A stretch of 64,000 bases of DNA from Vogesella indigofera (GCF_028548395.1 NZ_JAQQLA010000004.1:186001-250000); one strand, 5' to 3'; shown: positions 16,475 through 25,667, counted from the stretch's first letter. The notes: generated from the letters alone by a model not told the origin. Translations and numbers: made by a program.

Positions 16475-17824
16475 TTATTGGTTCTGGGCGAAGTAGTTGT
16501 TGAGGCTGTCCAGCGTGCTGCTCATCTGGCTCTGCATCGCCTGCAGGCGCGAGTACTGCCCCAGATAGCGCTGGTAGACCTGCTGGTATTCGGCTTCGAG
16601 GCGGATCTTGCGCTTGTCCAGATCGCCCTGCATGCGCTCGATGGAGTCGCGGCGCTGCGTGATCACGCCCTTGGTGGTGCTCAGCCACTGGTCGAGGTAG
16701 CCGCGTACCGACTTGATCAGACCGTCGCCGTTGCTGTCGCTGAAGAAGCCGTCCAGCGCCGCCGGCTTGTCCTGCAGCAGCTTGGTCAGCTTGCTGCGGT
16801 CCAGCGTCAGGCTGCCGTCGCGGCTGGCGCTGACACCCATCTCCGCCAGGCGCACGCCGCCAATGTTCTGCCGCACCATGTTGTTGAGCTGGTCGCGCAG
16901 GGTTCGCACCCCGGAATCGGAGGCGAAGATGCCGGCGGCGGTCTTGCCGTCGCCACTGCTGGTAAGCGTGCCCAGCGATTTCAGCAGCGTGTTGTAGCTG
17001 TCGACGAAGCTTTGCAGGTTGGCCGCGGTGTCGCCGTCGTTGCGCGCCACGGTCAGCTGCAGCAGCGCATCGCCGTCGCTCATCGCGCGGCTGAGCGTCA
17101 GCGTCACGCCCTGGATCGCGGTAAAGGTATTCGAGGCCTGCTTCACCAGCACCCCGGTGGTCTTGCCACCCAGCCACACTTCCGCGTCCTGCGCCGCACT
17201 CAGCTGCGTCGGCGCGTCCAGCGCCGCCTTCAGCGCGGCATTGCCGATACCGCCGGTATTCAGGCTGATCTGGCCGGCGGCGCCGGTGGCGGCGGACGAC
17301 AGCACCAGCCTGCTCTGGCCGTCGGCGGTCAGCACCATGGCGTTGACCTTGCCCTGGTTGTCGGCAGCCTGGTTGATGGCGCGCGCGATCTCGCTGGCCG
17401 ACAGACTGAGGTCGCCGTCGACGTCGGCGCTGGCGAGGTTGACATTGAAGGTGGCACCGCCCTGCAGCGTGACGCTGAAGCTGCCGCCCTCGGCCGCCGG
17501 CACGCCGCCGATATTGCCGAACGCCAGCTGGTGCGCGGAGGCGACCTTGTCCACGAACAGCGAGTAGCTGCCGGCCTGCGCGGTGGCTCCGGCGCTGGCG
17601 GTGGCGATACCGTCGCGGCTCAGGCTGGCGCTCATCGCCAGCATGCTTTTCTTGCCGGCCAGGGTGGAAAGGCTGCTGCGGAAGTCCTGCAGCGCCTTCT
17701 GCAGCTGGCTGAGGCCGTCGCTGCGCGCCTTGCTGGTCTTGTTCTGCGCCGCCAGCTGCTGCTCGGCGCTCTGCATGTAGATCGATGCCATCTGCGATGC
17801 CATCTGTGACGGATTAATGTCCAC
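16475..17824 (-). CDS. fliD: FliD, filament cap protein
   Basis: 449 aa. The N-terminal part has the FliD pattern LQKALQDFRSSLSTLAGKKS; the C-terminal FliD_C domain has FVDSYNTLLKSLGTLTSSGD, then ASDSGVRTLRDQLNNMV and a terminal coiled coil (RRDSIERMQGDLDKRKIRLE). It caps the growing filament. First gene of the fliD-to-motB operon, with a palindromic site 71-82 bases upstream. Confidence 0.95.
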   Translation of the reverse strand: MDINPSQMASQMASIYMQSAEQQLAAQNKTSKARSDGLSQLQKALQDFRSSLSTLAGKKSMLAMSASLSRDGIATASAGATAQAGSYSLFVDKVASAHQLAFGNIGGVPAAEGGSFSVTLQGGATFNVNLASADVDGDLSLSASEIARAINQAADNQGKVNAMVLTADGQSRLVLSSAATGAAGQISLNTGGIGNAALKAALDAPTQLSAAQDAEVWLGGKTTGVLVKQASNTFTAIQGVTLTLSRAMSDGDALLQLTVARNDGDTAANLQSFVDSYNTLLKSLGTLTSSGDGKTAAGIFASDSGVRTLRDQLNNMVRQNIGGVRLAEMGVSASRDGSLTLDRSKLTKLLQDKPAALDGFFSDSNGDGLIKSVRGYLDQWLSTTKGVITQRRDSIERMQGDLDKRKIRLEAEYQQVYQRYLGQYSRLQAMQSQMSSTLDSLNNYFAQNQ

Positions 17825-17894
17825 TTTCCTGTTCCTCCGAACGCGTAGCGAATACCTGACAAGGCGACGCGGCGCGCTGTTTGCTTGAAAAAGT

Positions 17895-17906
17895 GTGAAT
17901 AATCAC
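17895..17906. promoter_or_regulatory. Flagellar palindrome GTGAATAATCAC upstream of fliD
   Basis: Perfect half-sites GTGA/TCAC with a 4-base spacer, extended to TGTGA/TCACA. It overlaps the last codons and stop of fliJ and lies 71-82 bases before the fliD start. Same class as 23563-23574, 23585-23596 and 31889-31900. Confidence 0.6.
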
Positions 17907-18349
17907 ATCAGCCCCTGCTGTCGCAGCCACGCCAGGCTGGCCTGGTCGTCGCTGCGCTTCTGTTCCTGACGTTGCTGCTGTTGCGCCAGATCGGCGGCGG
18001 TGCGCTGCTGCAGGCTCGCCAGCACCTCGCGCCGCAGGCTTGCCGCCAGCAGCGCCTGCTGGCTGACCGCGGTATCGGCCTCGGCCAGCTGCAGATCCAG
18101 CTGCTGCGACTGTTTCAGCTGCAGCAGCGCGTCCTTGTAGCCGGCGCAATTGAGGGCAAGCGCCGGCAGCGTGCGGCTGCCGCTGGCCCCGCTGTGGCGG
18201 CACAGCTCGTCCATGCGCTGGATGTTGCGCTGGTAGCGTTCCTGCAGCTGCCGCTTGTCGGCGACTTCGCGCTGCAGGCGCGCCACGTCGGCGTCCTTCA
18301 GTGTCAGCAATTGCTGCAGGTTTTGCAGCGTGGTGCGGGCCTTGATCAT
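17903..18349 (-). CDS. fliJ: FliJ, flagellar export chaperone
   Basis: 148 aa, continuous coiled coil (LQQLLTLKDADVARLQREVA; DKRQLQERYQRNIQRMDELC) as expected for the FliJ stalk of the export ATPase. Start ATG at 18347-18349 overlaps the fliI stop (ATGA). Last gene of fliE-F-G-H-I-J. Its 3' end carries the palindrome that lies upstream of fliD. Confidence 0.93.
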   Translation of the reverse strand: MIKARTTLQNLQQLLTLKDADVARLQREVADKRQLQERYQRNIQRMDELCRHSGASGSRTLPALALNCAGYKDALLQLKQSQQLDLQLAEADTAVSQQALLAASLRREVLASLQQRTAADLAQQQQRQEQKRSDDQASLAWLRQQGLM

Positions 18350-19656
18350 GCGAGCAGCGCCTCCAGTTGTGCGATCACCTGCGGCAGCGTGGCGGCGTCG
18401 TCGGCACGCTGGCACAGCAGCTGTTCGATCTGCGGCATCAGCCGTACCGCGCGGTCGGCCTGGGCGTCGGCGCCCGGCACGTAGCCGCCGAGTGGGATCA
18501 GGCCGCGGATTTCCTGGTAGCGGCCCCACAGCGCCTTCAGCGTGCGCGCCGCGTCCAGGTGAGGCCGGCTGCCGATCTGGCTCATGCAGCGGCTGACCGA
18601 GGCACCGATGTCGATCGCCGGGTAGTGGCCCTGCTCCGCCAGCGCCCGCGACAGCACGATGTGGCCGTCGAGAATGGCGCGCGCGGTGTCGACCACCGGA
18701 TCCTGCTGGTCGTCGCCTTCCGCCAGCACGGTGTAGATCGCGGTCATGCTGCCGCTCGTGCCCTCGCCGTTGCCGGCGCTCTCCGCCAGCGCCGGCAGCA
18801 TGCCGAACACCGACGGCGGATAGCCGCGCGTCGCCGGCGGCTCGCCCAGCGCCAGCGCTACCTCGCGCTGCGCCATCGCGTAGCGGGTCAGCGAATCGAC
18901 CAGCAGCAGCACGTTGCGGCCCTGATCGCGGAAATGGGCGGCGATGGTGTGGCACAGCTCGGTCGCCTTCAGCCGCATCAGCGGCGATTCGTCGGCCGGC
19001 GCCACCACCAGCACCGCCTTGGCGAGGCCGGCCGGTCCCAGCGCGTGCTCGACGAATTCGCGCACCTCGCGGCCGCGCTCGCCGATCAGGCCGACCACCA
19101 CGACATCGGCCTCGGTGTGGCGGGTGATCATGCCCAGCAGCACGCTCTTGCCGACGCCGCTGCCGGCGAACAGGCCGACACGTTGGCCGCGGCCCAGCGT
19201 CAGCAGGCCGTTGATGGCGGCGACGCCGACATCCAGCGGCTGCGCCACCGGCTGCTTGCGCAGCGGGTTGATCTGCGGCGGATGCGCCGCCAGCGGCATG
19301 TCGCCGCCGAGGCGACCGCGCTCGTCCAGCGGCTCGCCCAGGCCGTTGACGATGCGCCCCAGCCAGCTGTTGCCGATCATCAGCCCGGCGCTGTCGGCGG
19401 CAGGAATCACCCGCGCGCCGGTGCTGAGCCCGACCGGCTTCTTGTACGGCATCAGGTAGGACACCTCGCGGCGGAAACCGACCACCTGCGCTTCCAGGTA
19501 GTGGCCGCTGGCGGTCTCGATCAGGCAGCGCTGCCCGGTTTCCAGCGGACAGCCGATGCTCTCCAGCAGCAGGCCGGAGGCGCCGACCAGCTTGCCGGTG
19601 ACGGTGGCCAGCGGCACGTCGGACAGGTCCAGCCGCGCCAGCGCGTCGCGCAGCAT
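18346..19656 (-). CDS. fliI: FliI, flagellum-specific ATPase
   Basis: 436 aa. Walker A GLFAGSGVGKSVLLGMI, Walker B VLLLVDSLTRYAMAQREVAL, and downstream GEPPATRGYPPSVFGMLPAL, all characteristic of FliI. Start MLRDALARLDL lies one base after the fliH stop. An upstream extension to 19698 would overlap fliH and has no homologous character. Powers substrate unloading at the export gate with FliH and FliJ. Confidence 0.96.
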   Translation of the reverse strand: MLRDALARLDLSDVPLATVTGKLVGASGLLLESIGCPLETGQRCLIETASGHYLEAQVVGFRREVSYLMPYKKPVGLSTGARVIPAADSAGLMIGNSWLGRIVNGLGEPLDERGRLGGDMPLAAHPPQINPLRKQPVAQPLDVGVAAINGLLTLGRGQRVGLFAGSGVGKSVLLGMITRHTEADVVVVGLIGERGREVREFVEHALGPAGLAKAVLVVAPADESPLMRLKATELCHTIAAHFRDQGRNVLLLVDSLTRYAMAQREVALALGEPPATRGYPPSVFGMLPALAESAGNGEGTSGSMTAIYTVLAEGDDQQDPVVDTARAILDGHIVLSRALAEQGHYPAIDIGASVSRCMSQIGSRPHLDAARTLKALWGRYQEIRGLIPLGGYVPGADAQADRAVRLMPQIEQLLCQRADDAATLPQVIAQLEALLA

Positions 19657-19657
19657 C

Positions 19658-20350
19658 TCAGTCGTCTCCCGCCGGCAGCGGCAGCGCGCTGTCGGCACTC
19701 AATTGTTCGCGCAGGCGCTCGACGCAGGCGCCAAGGCGCTGCTCGCAGCCGGCATCGATGTCGCTGTCGGCACTGCGGATACGGCACTCGCCCTGCGCCA
19801 GCGTGCTGTCCGGGCGCAGCGCCCAGCGGCTGGCACGTTCCGGCGCCAGCTCGCGGATTCGCTGGTATTCCTCGCTGTTGAGCAGGATTTCCACCTCGCC
19901 GGCACGTGGCGGCAGTGCGGCCAACGTTTCCTCCACCAGATCGAGGATCTGCGCCGGTTTCAGCGTCAGCTCGCAGCGGATCACCTGCCGCGCTACCTTG
20001 GCCACCAGGTTGATCACGTCCTCGCGCAGCGCACTCTGGTAGTCGACGCGGCAGCGCTCCATGGCGGCGGTGGCGGCGTCCAGCGGTCGTGCCGCGCCGT
20101 CGAACTGCGCCAGCACCTGCTGCATCGCCTCGCGGCGGCCTTGTTCGCGCCCGGCGGCGAGGCCGGCGTCAAAGCCGGCCTGCTTGCCGGCGCTCTCGCC
20201 GCTGGCGTAGCCCTCGCCGTAGCCGAGGTCCATGCCCTGGCGAAAGCCGTCGGCGGCGGAAGCCTGCGCCGAGCCGGGCTCGGCGACCGCCAGTGCGCCG
20301 AGCTGTGCCGCCAAGAGCGGCGGAAAGCGGTAAGCACGCCACGGGTTCAC
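19658..20350 (-). CDS. fliH: FliH, export ATPase regulator
   Basis: 230 aa. It has the glycine-zipper-like segment of FliH (GYGEGYASGESAGKQAGFDA) at about residues 45-64 and the C-terminal ATPase-binding part (VAKVARQVIRCELTLKPAQI). The likely start is GTG at 20348-20350, overlapping the fliG stop as GTGA. One exact 13-base repeat at 19916-19928 (read T-L-A-A). Confidence 0.92.
   Translation of the reverse strand: MNPWRAYRFPPLLAAQLGALAVAEPGSAQASAADGFRQGMDLGYGEGYASGESAGKQAGFDAGLAAGREQGRREAMQQVLAQFDGAARPLDAATAAMERCRVDYQSALREDVINLVAKVARQVIRCELTLKPAQILDLVEETLAALPPRAGEVEILLNSEEYQRIRELAPERASRWALRPDSTLAQGECRIRSADSDIDAGCEQRLGACVERLREQLSADSALPLPAGDD
19916..19928 (-). repeat. 13-base repeat copy in fliH
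   Basis: Exact AACGTTGGCCGCA on the minus strand. Confidence 0.85.
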
Positions 20351-21408
20351 TCGACGACTTCCTCGGCGAACAGCTGCAGGTCGATCTCGCCGGCCTCGGC
20401 CAGCGTCTTGACCTGCGCCATGATGTCGCGGCGCACTTCCTCGACGCGGCTGAGCGGCACCGGGCCGGAGCGGCGCATCATCGACTCGAACGCCTGCGCC
20501 TGGCGGCGCGGCATGGTCTGGGTGATGGCCTGGCTGACCGCCGGCTCGGCGCCCTTCAGCGCGATCGCCCACATCTCCAGCGGCACCTCCTCGGTCAGGC
20601 GCAGCAGCACGGTCTCGGTCTGCCGCGACAGGATGAAGAAGTCGTACATGCGCGCCTCGATCTCGTTGACGATCTCCGGATCATGGCCGCGCAGCAGCTC
20701 GATCATGCGCGCGCGGTCGCCCGGCAGGCGGTTGATGATGTCGGCGGTCTGCTGCATGCCTTCCACCAGCGTGCTTTGCGTGTGCAGGCTGTCCAGGCAG
20801 CTGTTGACCAGCTCTTCCAGCTCCTGCAGCAGTTCGCGGTCGATGTCCTTCAGCCGCGCGATGTTGACCAGCACCAGGTCGCGGCTGTCCTGCGGCAGCG
20901 CGTCGACCACCTGCCCGGCCAGCGCCGGCGGCAGGAAGGCGAGGAACACCGCCTGCATGCGCACGTGTTCGCCGGCGATGCGGTCGGCCAGCCACTTCGG
21001 CGACACCCACTGCAGGCGCGCCATTTTCGGGCGGATGGCGTCGCCGTAGATATTGTTGAGCACGCTGTTGGCGATGTCGCTGCCCAGCGCCAGGTCCAGC
21101 GAGCGCTTGAGGAAGGCGCGGCTGGCGCCGTGCACCCCGCTCTGCTCGCGGTATTCGTCGAAGAACTTCTGGATGCTGGTCTTCACCGCGTCGACCTTGA
21201 TGCCACTCAGCGACGACATCTCCTGCGTCACCGCCAGCAGCTCCTCGCGCGACAGGCAGCGCAGCACCGCCGACGCCGGCTCCTCGCCCATGCACAGCAG
21301 CAGGATGGCGGCCTGTTCCAGTGGCGTCATGCCTTCCGCGTTGCCCAGCGCGACGCCGGCACTGGCCGCCGCGTTGTGCAGCAGGTCGGACTTATTGAGT
21401 TCGTCCAT
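20347..21408 (-). CDS. fliG: FliG, flagellar motor switch protein (divergent)
   Basis: 353 aa, slightly longer than E. coli FliG (331 aa). The N-terminal FliF-binding part (TPLEQAAILLLCMGEEPASA) and the armadillo repeats are recognisable. The usual EHPQ motif reads EHVR (residues 147-150, IAGEHVRMQAVFLAFLP). The C-terminal torque segment is represented by LRLTEEVPLEMWAIALKGAE. Such divergence fits a secondary flagellar system. The start overlaps fliF by 17 bases. Confidence 0.93.
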   Translation of the reverse strand: MDELNKSDLLHNAAASAGVALGNAEGMTPLEQAAILLLCMGEEPASAVLRCLSREELLAVTQEMSSLSGIKVDAVKTSIQKFFDEYREQSGVHGASRAFLKRSLDLALGSDIANSVLNNIYGDAIRPKMARLQWVSPKWLADRIAGEHVRMQAVFLAFLPPALAGQVVDALPQDSRDLVLVNIARLKDIDRELLQELEELVNSCLDSLHTQSTLVEGMQQTADIINRLPGDRARMIELLRGHDPEIVNEIEARMYDFFILSRQTETVLLRLTEEVPLEMWAIALKGAEPAVSQAITQTMPRRQAQAFESMMRRSGPVPLSRVEEVRRDIMAQVKTLAEAGEIDLQLFAEEVVE

Positions 21409-23086
21409 TTTTCTGTACCCATTGTTTGACGACTTCGGCGACGCGCTCCGGCTCTTTCGCCGCCAGATGCTTCAGGTGATCGACCAGCACGTCGACGCTG
21501 GAACCGGCCGGCGGCAGATCGTAGTTCTCCAGCAGCGGCACCACGGTGCTGCCGCTGCGTGCCGCCGTCGGGTCGGGCAGCGCCGCCACGGCGGGGCGCT
21601 CGTCGGCCGGGGCCGGCTGCGGCGTGTCGTCCGGGGTCAGCAACAGCGGCTCGGGGCTGGCAAACGCCACCGGCAGTGCCGCCGGCAACGGTGCGGCCAA
21701 CCTTTGCCGCAGCAGCTTCAACAGTGGCCGCGCCAGCAGCAGGTAGAGCAGCAGGCCGCTGATCGCGTAACCGGCCCACGACAGCGCGCTCGGCAGCCAC
21801 ACGCCGCCCTCTTCCCACCACGGCAGCGGCGCCGCCTGTGCCGGGAAGGCCAGCGCCGACAACACAAGCGCGTCGCCGCGCTCGGCCTTGATACCGAGGC
21901 CGCCGCGCAGCAGCTTGTCGATGCCGGCCAGCTGCGCCGACGTCCACGCCCTGCCGTTCGGCGCCGCGCCCTCGTTCAGCACCACCGCCACGCTGAGACG
22001 GGACAGTTCGCCGCGCGCATGCTGGATCTGCATGATGCTGCGGTCGTAGGCGTACTGGCGGGTGACCGCGTTCTTGCTGATCGCGGAGCCATCGGCCGCC
22101 GGCATCGAGGCGTCGGTGTCGATCGGCAGGTTGGACAGCGAGCCGGGAATGCCCAGCGCCGCCTTTTCGTTGCTCTTTTCCTCGCGCGAGGCCTCGTTGG
22201 TCACCTTCGGCGCCTCGCCGTACTTCTCGCGTGTTTCGTTGATACGGTCGTTGTCGACTTCGGCGGCGATGCTGACGCGGAAGTTGTCGGCACCGACCAC
22301 CGGCGCCAGCAGCGCGCGCACGTTTTCCAGCGCCTGCTCGCGGTGGCGGCGCTCGTTGTCGCTCTCGTTCAGCGCGATGCCGCCCTCGGCCAGCGTCAGC
22401 CGTGCCGACAGCAGGTTGCCGGCCTGGTCGACCAGCGTCACCCGTGCCGGGTCCAGCGTGGACACGCTGCCGGACACCAGCTTGACGATGGCGGACACCT
22501 GTTCGTTGCTCAGGCTCTGCCCCGCCTTCAGCGTCACCACCACCGAGGCCGAGCCCTTGTCCTCGTTGGCGCCGACGAAGGCGCTGCTCTTGGGCAGCGA
22601 CAGGTGCACGCGCGCGGCGCGCACCGGCTCCAGCGCCAGGATGCTCTGTACCAGCTCGCCCTCCAGGCCGCGGCGGAAGCGCACGTCCTGCACGAACTGG
22701 CTGACGCCCAGCGGATCGTTGTTGTCGAGCAGCTCCAGCCCGGCCGGCAGCTGCGCTACCACGCCCTTGGCGGCCAGCTGCATCCGTACGCGGCCCAACT
22801 GCGCCTCCGGCACCAGCACCTGGCCGCTCTGCGGATGCAGGCGATAGGGGATCTTCTCGGCGTCGAGCACCGCCATCATGTCGGCGGCGGACACCTTTTC
22901 CTGCTCGCCGAACACCGGCTTGTAGCTGGCGTCGTCGTGCCACAGGTAGACCACCACCAGCACGGTCAAGGCCAGCGCCAGCATCAGCAGCGGCAACAGG
23001 TAACGCCAGGTGGCGGCGGGCAGCGCCGCCGGGGGCAGGCCTTTGGCCCGCAGGCCGGAAAAGCCGTTTTTGAGTTGAGTCAGCAC
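21392..23086 (-). CDS. fliF: FliF, MS-ring protein
   Basis: 564 aa. Membrane helices at about 29-47 (LLPLLMLALALTVLVVVYLW) and about 435-455 (WAGYAISGLLLYLLLARPLL), with the ring-building motifs between (LDAEKIPYRLHPQSGQVLVP; DPARVTLVDQAGNLLSARL). Starts with GTG at 23084-23086 (VLTQLKNGFSGL). It is the foundation of the basal body. The exact repeat copy at 21692-21704 is read R-L-A-A with an AGG arginine codon. Confidence 0.95.
   Translation of the reverse strand: MLTQLKNGFSGLRAKGLPPAALPAATWRYLLPLLMLALALTVLVVVYLWHDDASYKPVFGEQEKVSAADMMAVLDAEKIPYRLHPQSGQVLVPEAQLGRVRMQLAAKGVVAQLPAGLELLDNNDPLGVSQFVQDVRFRRGLEGELVQSILALEPVRAARVHLSLPKSSAFVGANEDKGSASVVVTLKAGQSLSNEQVSAIVKLVSGSVSTLDPARVTLVDQAGNLLSARLTLAEGGIALNESDNERRHREQALENVRALLAPVVGADNFRVSIAAEVDNDRINETREKYGEAPKVTNEASREEKSNEKAALGIPGSLSNLPIDTDASMPAADGSAISKNAVTRQYAYDRSIMQIQHARGELSRLSVAVVLNEGAAPNGRAWTSAQLAGIDKLLRGGLGIKAERGDALVLSALAFPAQAAPLPWWEEGGVWLPSALSWAGYAISGLLLYLLLARPLLKLLRQRLAAPLPAALPVAFASPEPLLLTPDDTPQPAPADERPAVAALPDPTAARSGSTVVPLLENYDLPPAGSSVDVLVDHLKHLAAKEPERVAEVVKQWVQKNGRTQ
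21692..21704 (-). repeat. 13-base repeat copy in fliF
   Basis: Exact AAGGTTGGCCGCA on the minus strand; uses AGG and TTG codons. Confidence 0.85.
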
Positions 23087-23099
23087 GGGGAACCGCCAG

Positions 23100-23438
23100 T
23101 CAGATTGGCATCTTGATCAGGTCGTCAACGGCGGCGACGACCTTGTTACGGACCTGCATCAGCATGGAGAAGGACAGGCTGGCTTCCTGGCTCAGCATCA
23201 TGGCGCCGACCAGATCGTCGCTGCGGCCGCTGTCGACATCGGCCATCTTGTCGCTGGCGACGCGGTTCTGGGTATCGACCTCGCTGACCGCGTTCATCAT
23301 CGCGCCGGAGAAACTGACCGCCGTATCGGCGCTGCCCGTCTCCAGCGGCGAGGCGGCCGCGATGTGCGACAGCGCGCCCATGTCTTTGGCGATCTGCTGC
23401 TGATCGGCAGCGATCAGCAGATCAAGGTTAATTGCCAT
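23100..23438 (-). CDS. fliE: FliE, MS-ring/rod junction protein
   Basis: 112 aa. The C-terminal pattern is typical of FliE (MMLSQEASLSFSMLMQVRNK, then VVAAVDDLIKMPI). Start MAINLDLL has a GAGAGAG ribosome site; the longer start at 23450 is not ATG. First gene of fliEFGHIJ, diverging from fliM. In lateral loci a LafK-type activator gene lies here; none is present. Confidence 0.94.
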   Translation of the reverse strand: MAINLDLLIAADQQQIAKDMGALSHIAAASPLETGSADTAVSFSGAMMNAVSEVDTQNRVASDKMADVDSGRSDDLVGAMMLSQEASLSFSMLMQVRNKVVAAVDDLIKMPI

Positions 23439-23562
23439 GCTCTCTCTCACGAAAAGCGTTTGCCTGCGTCGTGGCGGCAGCGGGCGGAAAGCCCTGTCCG
23501 GGCCGGCAGCAGGAAGGATTGGAACGTGGCGCAGTTTAAACGTGCACTTACCAATGAACCGT

Positions 23563-23574
23563 GTAAATTTTCAC
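23563..23574. promoter_or_regulatory. Flagellar palindrome GTAAATTTTCAC, fliE side
   Basis: One base from the GTGA-N4-TCAC consensus. Centre at 23568.5. A possible fliE -10 (TAAACT, minus strand, 23533-23538) would place the transcription start about 42 bases from this centre, the class II activator position. Spaced 22 bases from the next copy, about two helical turns. Confidence 0.5.
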
Positions 23575-23584
23575 AGATCGTTAT

Positions 23585-23596
23585 GTGAATTTTCAC
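23585..23596. promoter_or_regulatory. Flagellar palindrome GTGAATTTTCAC, fliM side
   Basis: Half-sites GTGA/TCAC are exact. Centre at 23590.5. A possible fliM -10, TAAGAT at 23620-23625, would put the start near 23632, that is the site at about -41.5. Confidence 0.5.
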
Positions 23597-23700
23597 CCTT
23601 CCGCCAAGAGGGCATTCAGTAAGATGCGGCTTCCATCAGTGCGTCGCGGCGACAACTGCCCGCCGGCCAGCCCGATACCGCCACCTGAAACCGACCCGCC

Positions 23701-24555
23701 ATGCCCAAGTCCAGAATTCTTGCTCCAGCCGACGGCGCGCGACTGCCCCCCGTTGCCACCGCAACCCTGGGCCGCCCGTTCCACCTGCTGCCCGTGTACT
23801 TGCGCACCCTGCAGCAGGCGCTGGCCGATTTCGTGCAGCGCGAACTGAACGCGCGCTACCACGCCCGCTTCGTGCTCAGCGAGCTCGTTGCCGGCGACGC
23901 GCCGCAGGAGGCGCCACGCCGCACCTGGCACCGCTGGGGCGGCGGCGCCTTTGCCGTGCACATCGAACGCCAGCTGCTGCTGCAGATCCTCGACTACCGC
24001 TACGGTGGCAACGGCAGCGGTGCCGGCGCGGCCGACAGCAGCCGGGAAACCGAAACCGAACACCGCCTGGCGCGCCTGCTCGGCAACCGTCTGTCGCAGC
24101 TGCTGCTGGCCAGCATGCAGCGCGGCGGCCATGCGCTCGCCGCCGGCGACGGCATCGACAACCTGCCGTTCGCACTGCGCGACAAGCCGAGCTGGGAGGC
24201 GGTGCTGACGCTGGCCGACTCCAGCGGCGCACCGCAGGGCCGCATCGCGCTGGGGCTGGACGACGACAGCGTCGGCTACCTGCTGCAACAGCTGGCCGGC
24301 GACCGGCTGCCGGAAGCGGTGGCCAGCAGCGAGCCGCTGCCGTTCACCGAGCAGCTGCGCCTGCGCCTGCGCGCGCAACTGCTGGAAAAACGGCTGCCGC
24401 TGGGCGAGGTGCTCGACCTGCAGGTCGGCAGCGTGCTGCCGATCCGGCTGCCGCCGCAGACCGATGTCTACGTTGGCCGCAAGCGCCTGTTCGCCGCCAG
24501 CGTGGTCGACCGCGGCGGCAAGCTGTGCCTTACCTCATTTCAGGATGTGGAGTAA
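23701..24555 (+). CDS. fliM: FliM, flagellar switch protein lacking the CheY-binding N-terminus
   Basis: 284 aa, shorter than E. coli FliM (334 aa). The C-terminal SpoA-type domain is visible (LGEVLDLQVGSVLPIRLPPQ, then TDVYVGRKRLFAASVVDRGG). The usual N-terminal LSQxEIDALL CheY-P peptide is absent: the protein starts MPKSRILAPADGARLPPVAT. First gene of fliMNPQR-flhBA, 3 bases before fliN. A one-mismatch repeat at 24470-24482 is read Y-V-G-R-K. Confidence 0.85.
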   Translation: MPKSRILAPADGARLPPVATATLGRPFHLLPVYLRTLQQALADFVQRELNARYHARFVLSELVAGDAPQEAPRRTWHRWGGGAFAVHIERQLLLQILDYRYGGNGSGAGAADSSRETETEHRLARLLGNRLSQLLLASMQRGGHALAAGDGIDNLPFALRDKPSWEAVLTLADSSGAPQGRIALGLDDDSVGYLLQQLAGDRLPEAVASSEPLPFTEQLRLRLRAQLLEKRLPLGEVLDLQVGSVLPIRLPPQTDVYVGRKRLFAASVVDRGGKLCLTSFQDVE

Positions 24556-24558
24556 ACG

Positions 24559-24912
24559 ATGCAATCACCCGACGATTTCGACCTCGACGGCATGCTGGAC
24601 GGCATGCCCGCCGCCGACGCCAGCCCCGAGCCGCTAGCCGCGGCACGCCCGGCGCGCGACATGCAGGGCTTCCTGCGCAAGATCCCGGTGTCGCTGACGC
24701 TGGAAGTCGGCACCGCCGAGATCTCGCTTGCCGACCTCGCCAGCATCGACCCCGGCTCGGTGATCGAGCTGGACAAGCTGGCCGGCGCGCCGCTGGACAT
24801 CAAGATCAACGGCACCGCCATCGGCAAGGCCGAAGTGGTGGTCGCCGGCGAGAACTACGGCCTGCGCGTGATCGCGCTGGACAATCTCGACCTCGACGCG
24901 CTGACCTCATGA
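24559..24912 (+). CDS. fliN: FliN, flagellar switch protein
   Basis: 117 aa. An acidic N-terminus is followed by a clear SpoA domain (RKIPVSLTLEVGTAEISLAD, LASIDPGSVIELDKLAGAPL, GKAEVVVAGENYGLRV). Forms the C-ring with FliM and FliG. Its stop overlaps the fliP start (ATGA at 24909-24912). Confidence 0.95.
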   Translation: MQSPDDFDLDGMLDGMPAADASPEPLAAARPARDMQGFLRKIPVSLTLEVGTAEISLADLASIDPGSVIELDKLAGAPLDIKINGTAIGKAEVVVAGENYGLRVIALDNLDLDALTS

Positions 24913-25667
24913 TGGCATCGCTGTGGCGCCGCCTGCGGCCGCTGCTGCCGGCGCTGTTGCTGCTGGCCGCGCCGCTGGCGCAGGCCGACGACACGCTGAA
25001 GCTGCTGTCCGCCAGCGGTCAGGGCGGCGCGGTGGACTTCACCGTCAAGACCCAGATCCTGGTGCTGATGACCCTGCTCGGTCTGCTGCCGGTGCTGGTG
25101 CTGATGATGACCAGCTTCACCCGCTTCGTGATCGTGCTGTCGCTGCTGCGCCAGGCGCTGGGCCTGCAACAGGGCCTGCCCAACCGCATCGTCACCGGCG
25201 TGGCGCTGATCCTGACGATGCTGGTGATGCGCCCGGTCGGCGTCGAGGTGTGGAACAAGGCGATGCTGCCCTACGATCAGGACCAGATCAGCATGCCGGA
25301 GGCGCTGCTGCGCGCCGAGGCGCCGCTGTCGCGCTTCATGCTGGCGCAGACCGGCAAGAGCGCGCTGGCGCAGATCGCCAAGCTGTCCGGCGAGAGCCAC
25401 ATCCGCGACCCGCGCCAGCACGCCTTTGCGGTGAAGCTGGCCGCCTTCGTGCTGTCCGAGCTGAAAACCGCGTTCCAGATCGGCTGCATGCTGTTCATCC
25501 CCTTCCTGGTGATTGATCTGGTGGTGTCCAGCGTGCTGATGGCGATGGGTATGATGATGCTCTCACCCTTGGTGATCTCGCTGCCGCTGAAGCTACTGCT
25601 GTTCGTGCTGGTGGACGGCTGGTCGCTGACCGTCAACACCCTGGTTACCTCGATACAGGCCTACTGA
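24909..25667 (+). CDS. fliP: FliP, flagellar export gate protein
   Basis: 252 aa. Signal peptide (LLPALLLLAAPLAQA), then the FliP membrane core with MTSFTRFVIVLSLLRQALGL, FMLAQTGKSALAQIA, KTAFQIGCMLFIPFLVIDLV and ending SLTVNTLVTSIQAY. Together with FliQ and FliR it makes the export channel. Start ATGATG at 24909 overlaps the fliN stop. Confidence 0.97.
   Translation: MMASLWRRLRPLLPALLLLAAPLAQADDTLKLLSASGQGGAVDFTVKTQILVLMTLLGLLPVLVLMMTSFTRFVIVLSLLRQALGLQQGLPNRIVTGVALILTMLVMRPVGVEVWNKAMLPYDQDQISMPEALLRAEAPLSRFMLAQTGKSALAQIAKLSGESHIRDPRQHAFAVKLAAFVLSELKTAFQIGCMLFIPFLVIDLVVSSVLMAMGMMMLSPLVISLPLKLLLFVLVDGWSLTVNTLVTSIQAY

Noticed and set aside
23439..23700. Sigma-54 promoters (GG-N10-GC) between fliE and fliM
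   Set aside because: The only GG-N10-GC matches lack the TGGCAC and TTGC context, so they are not supported.
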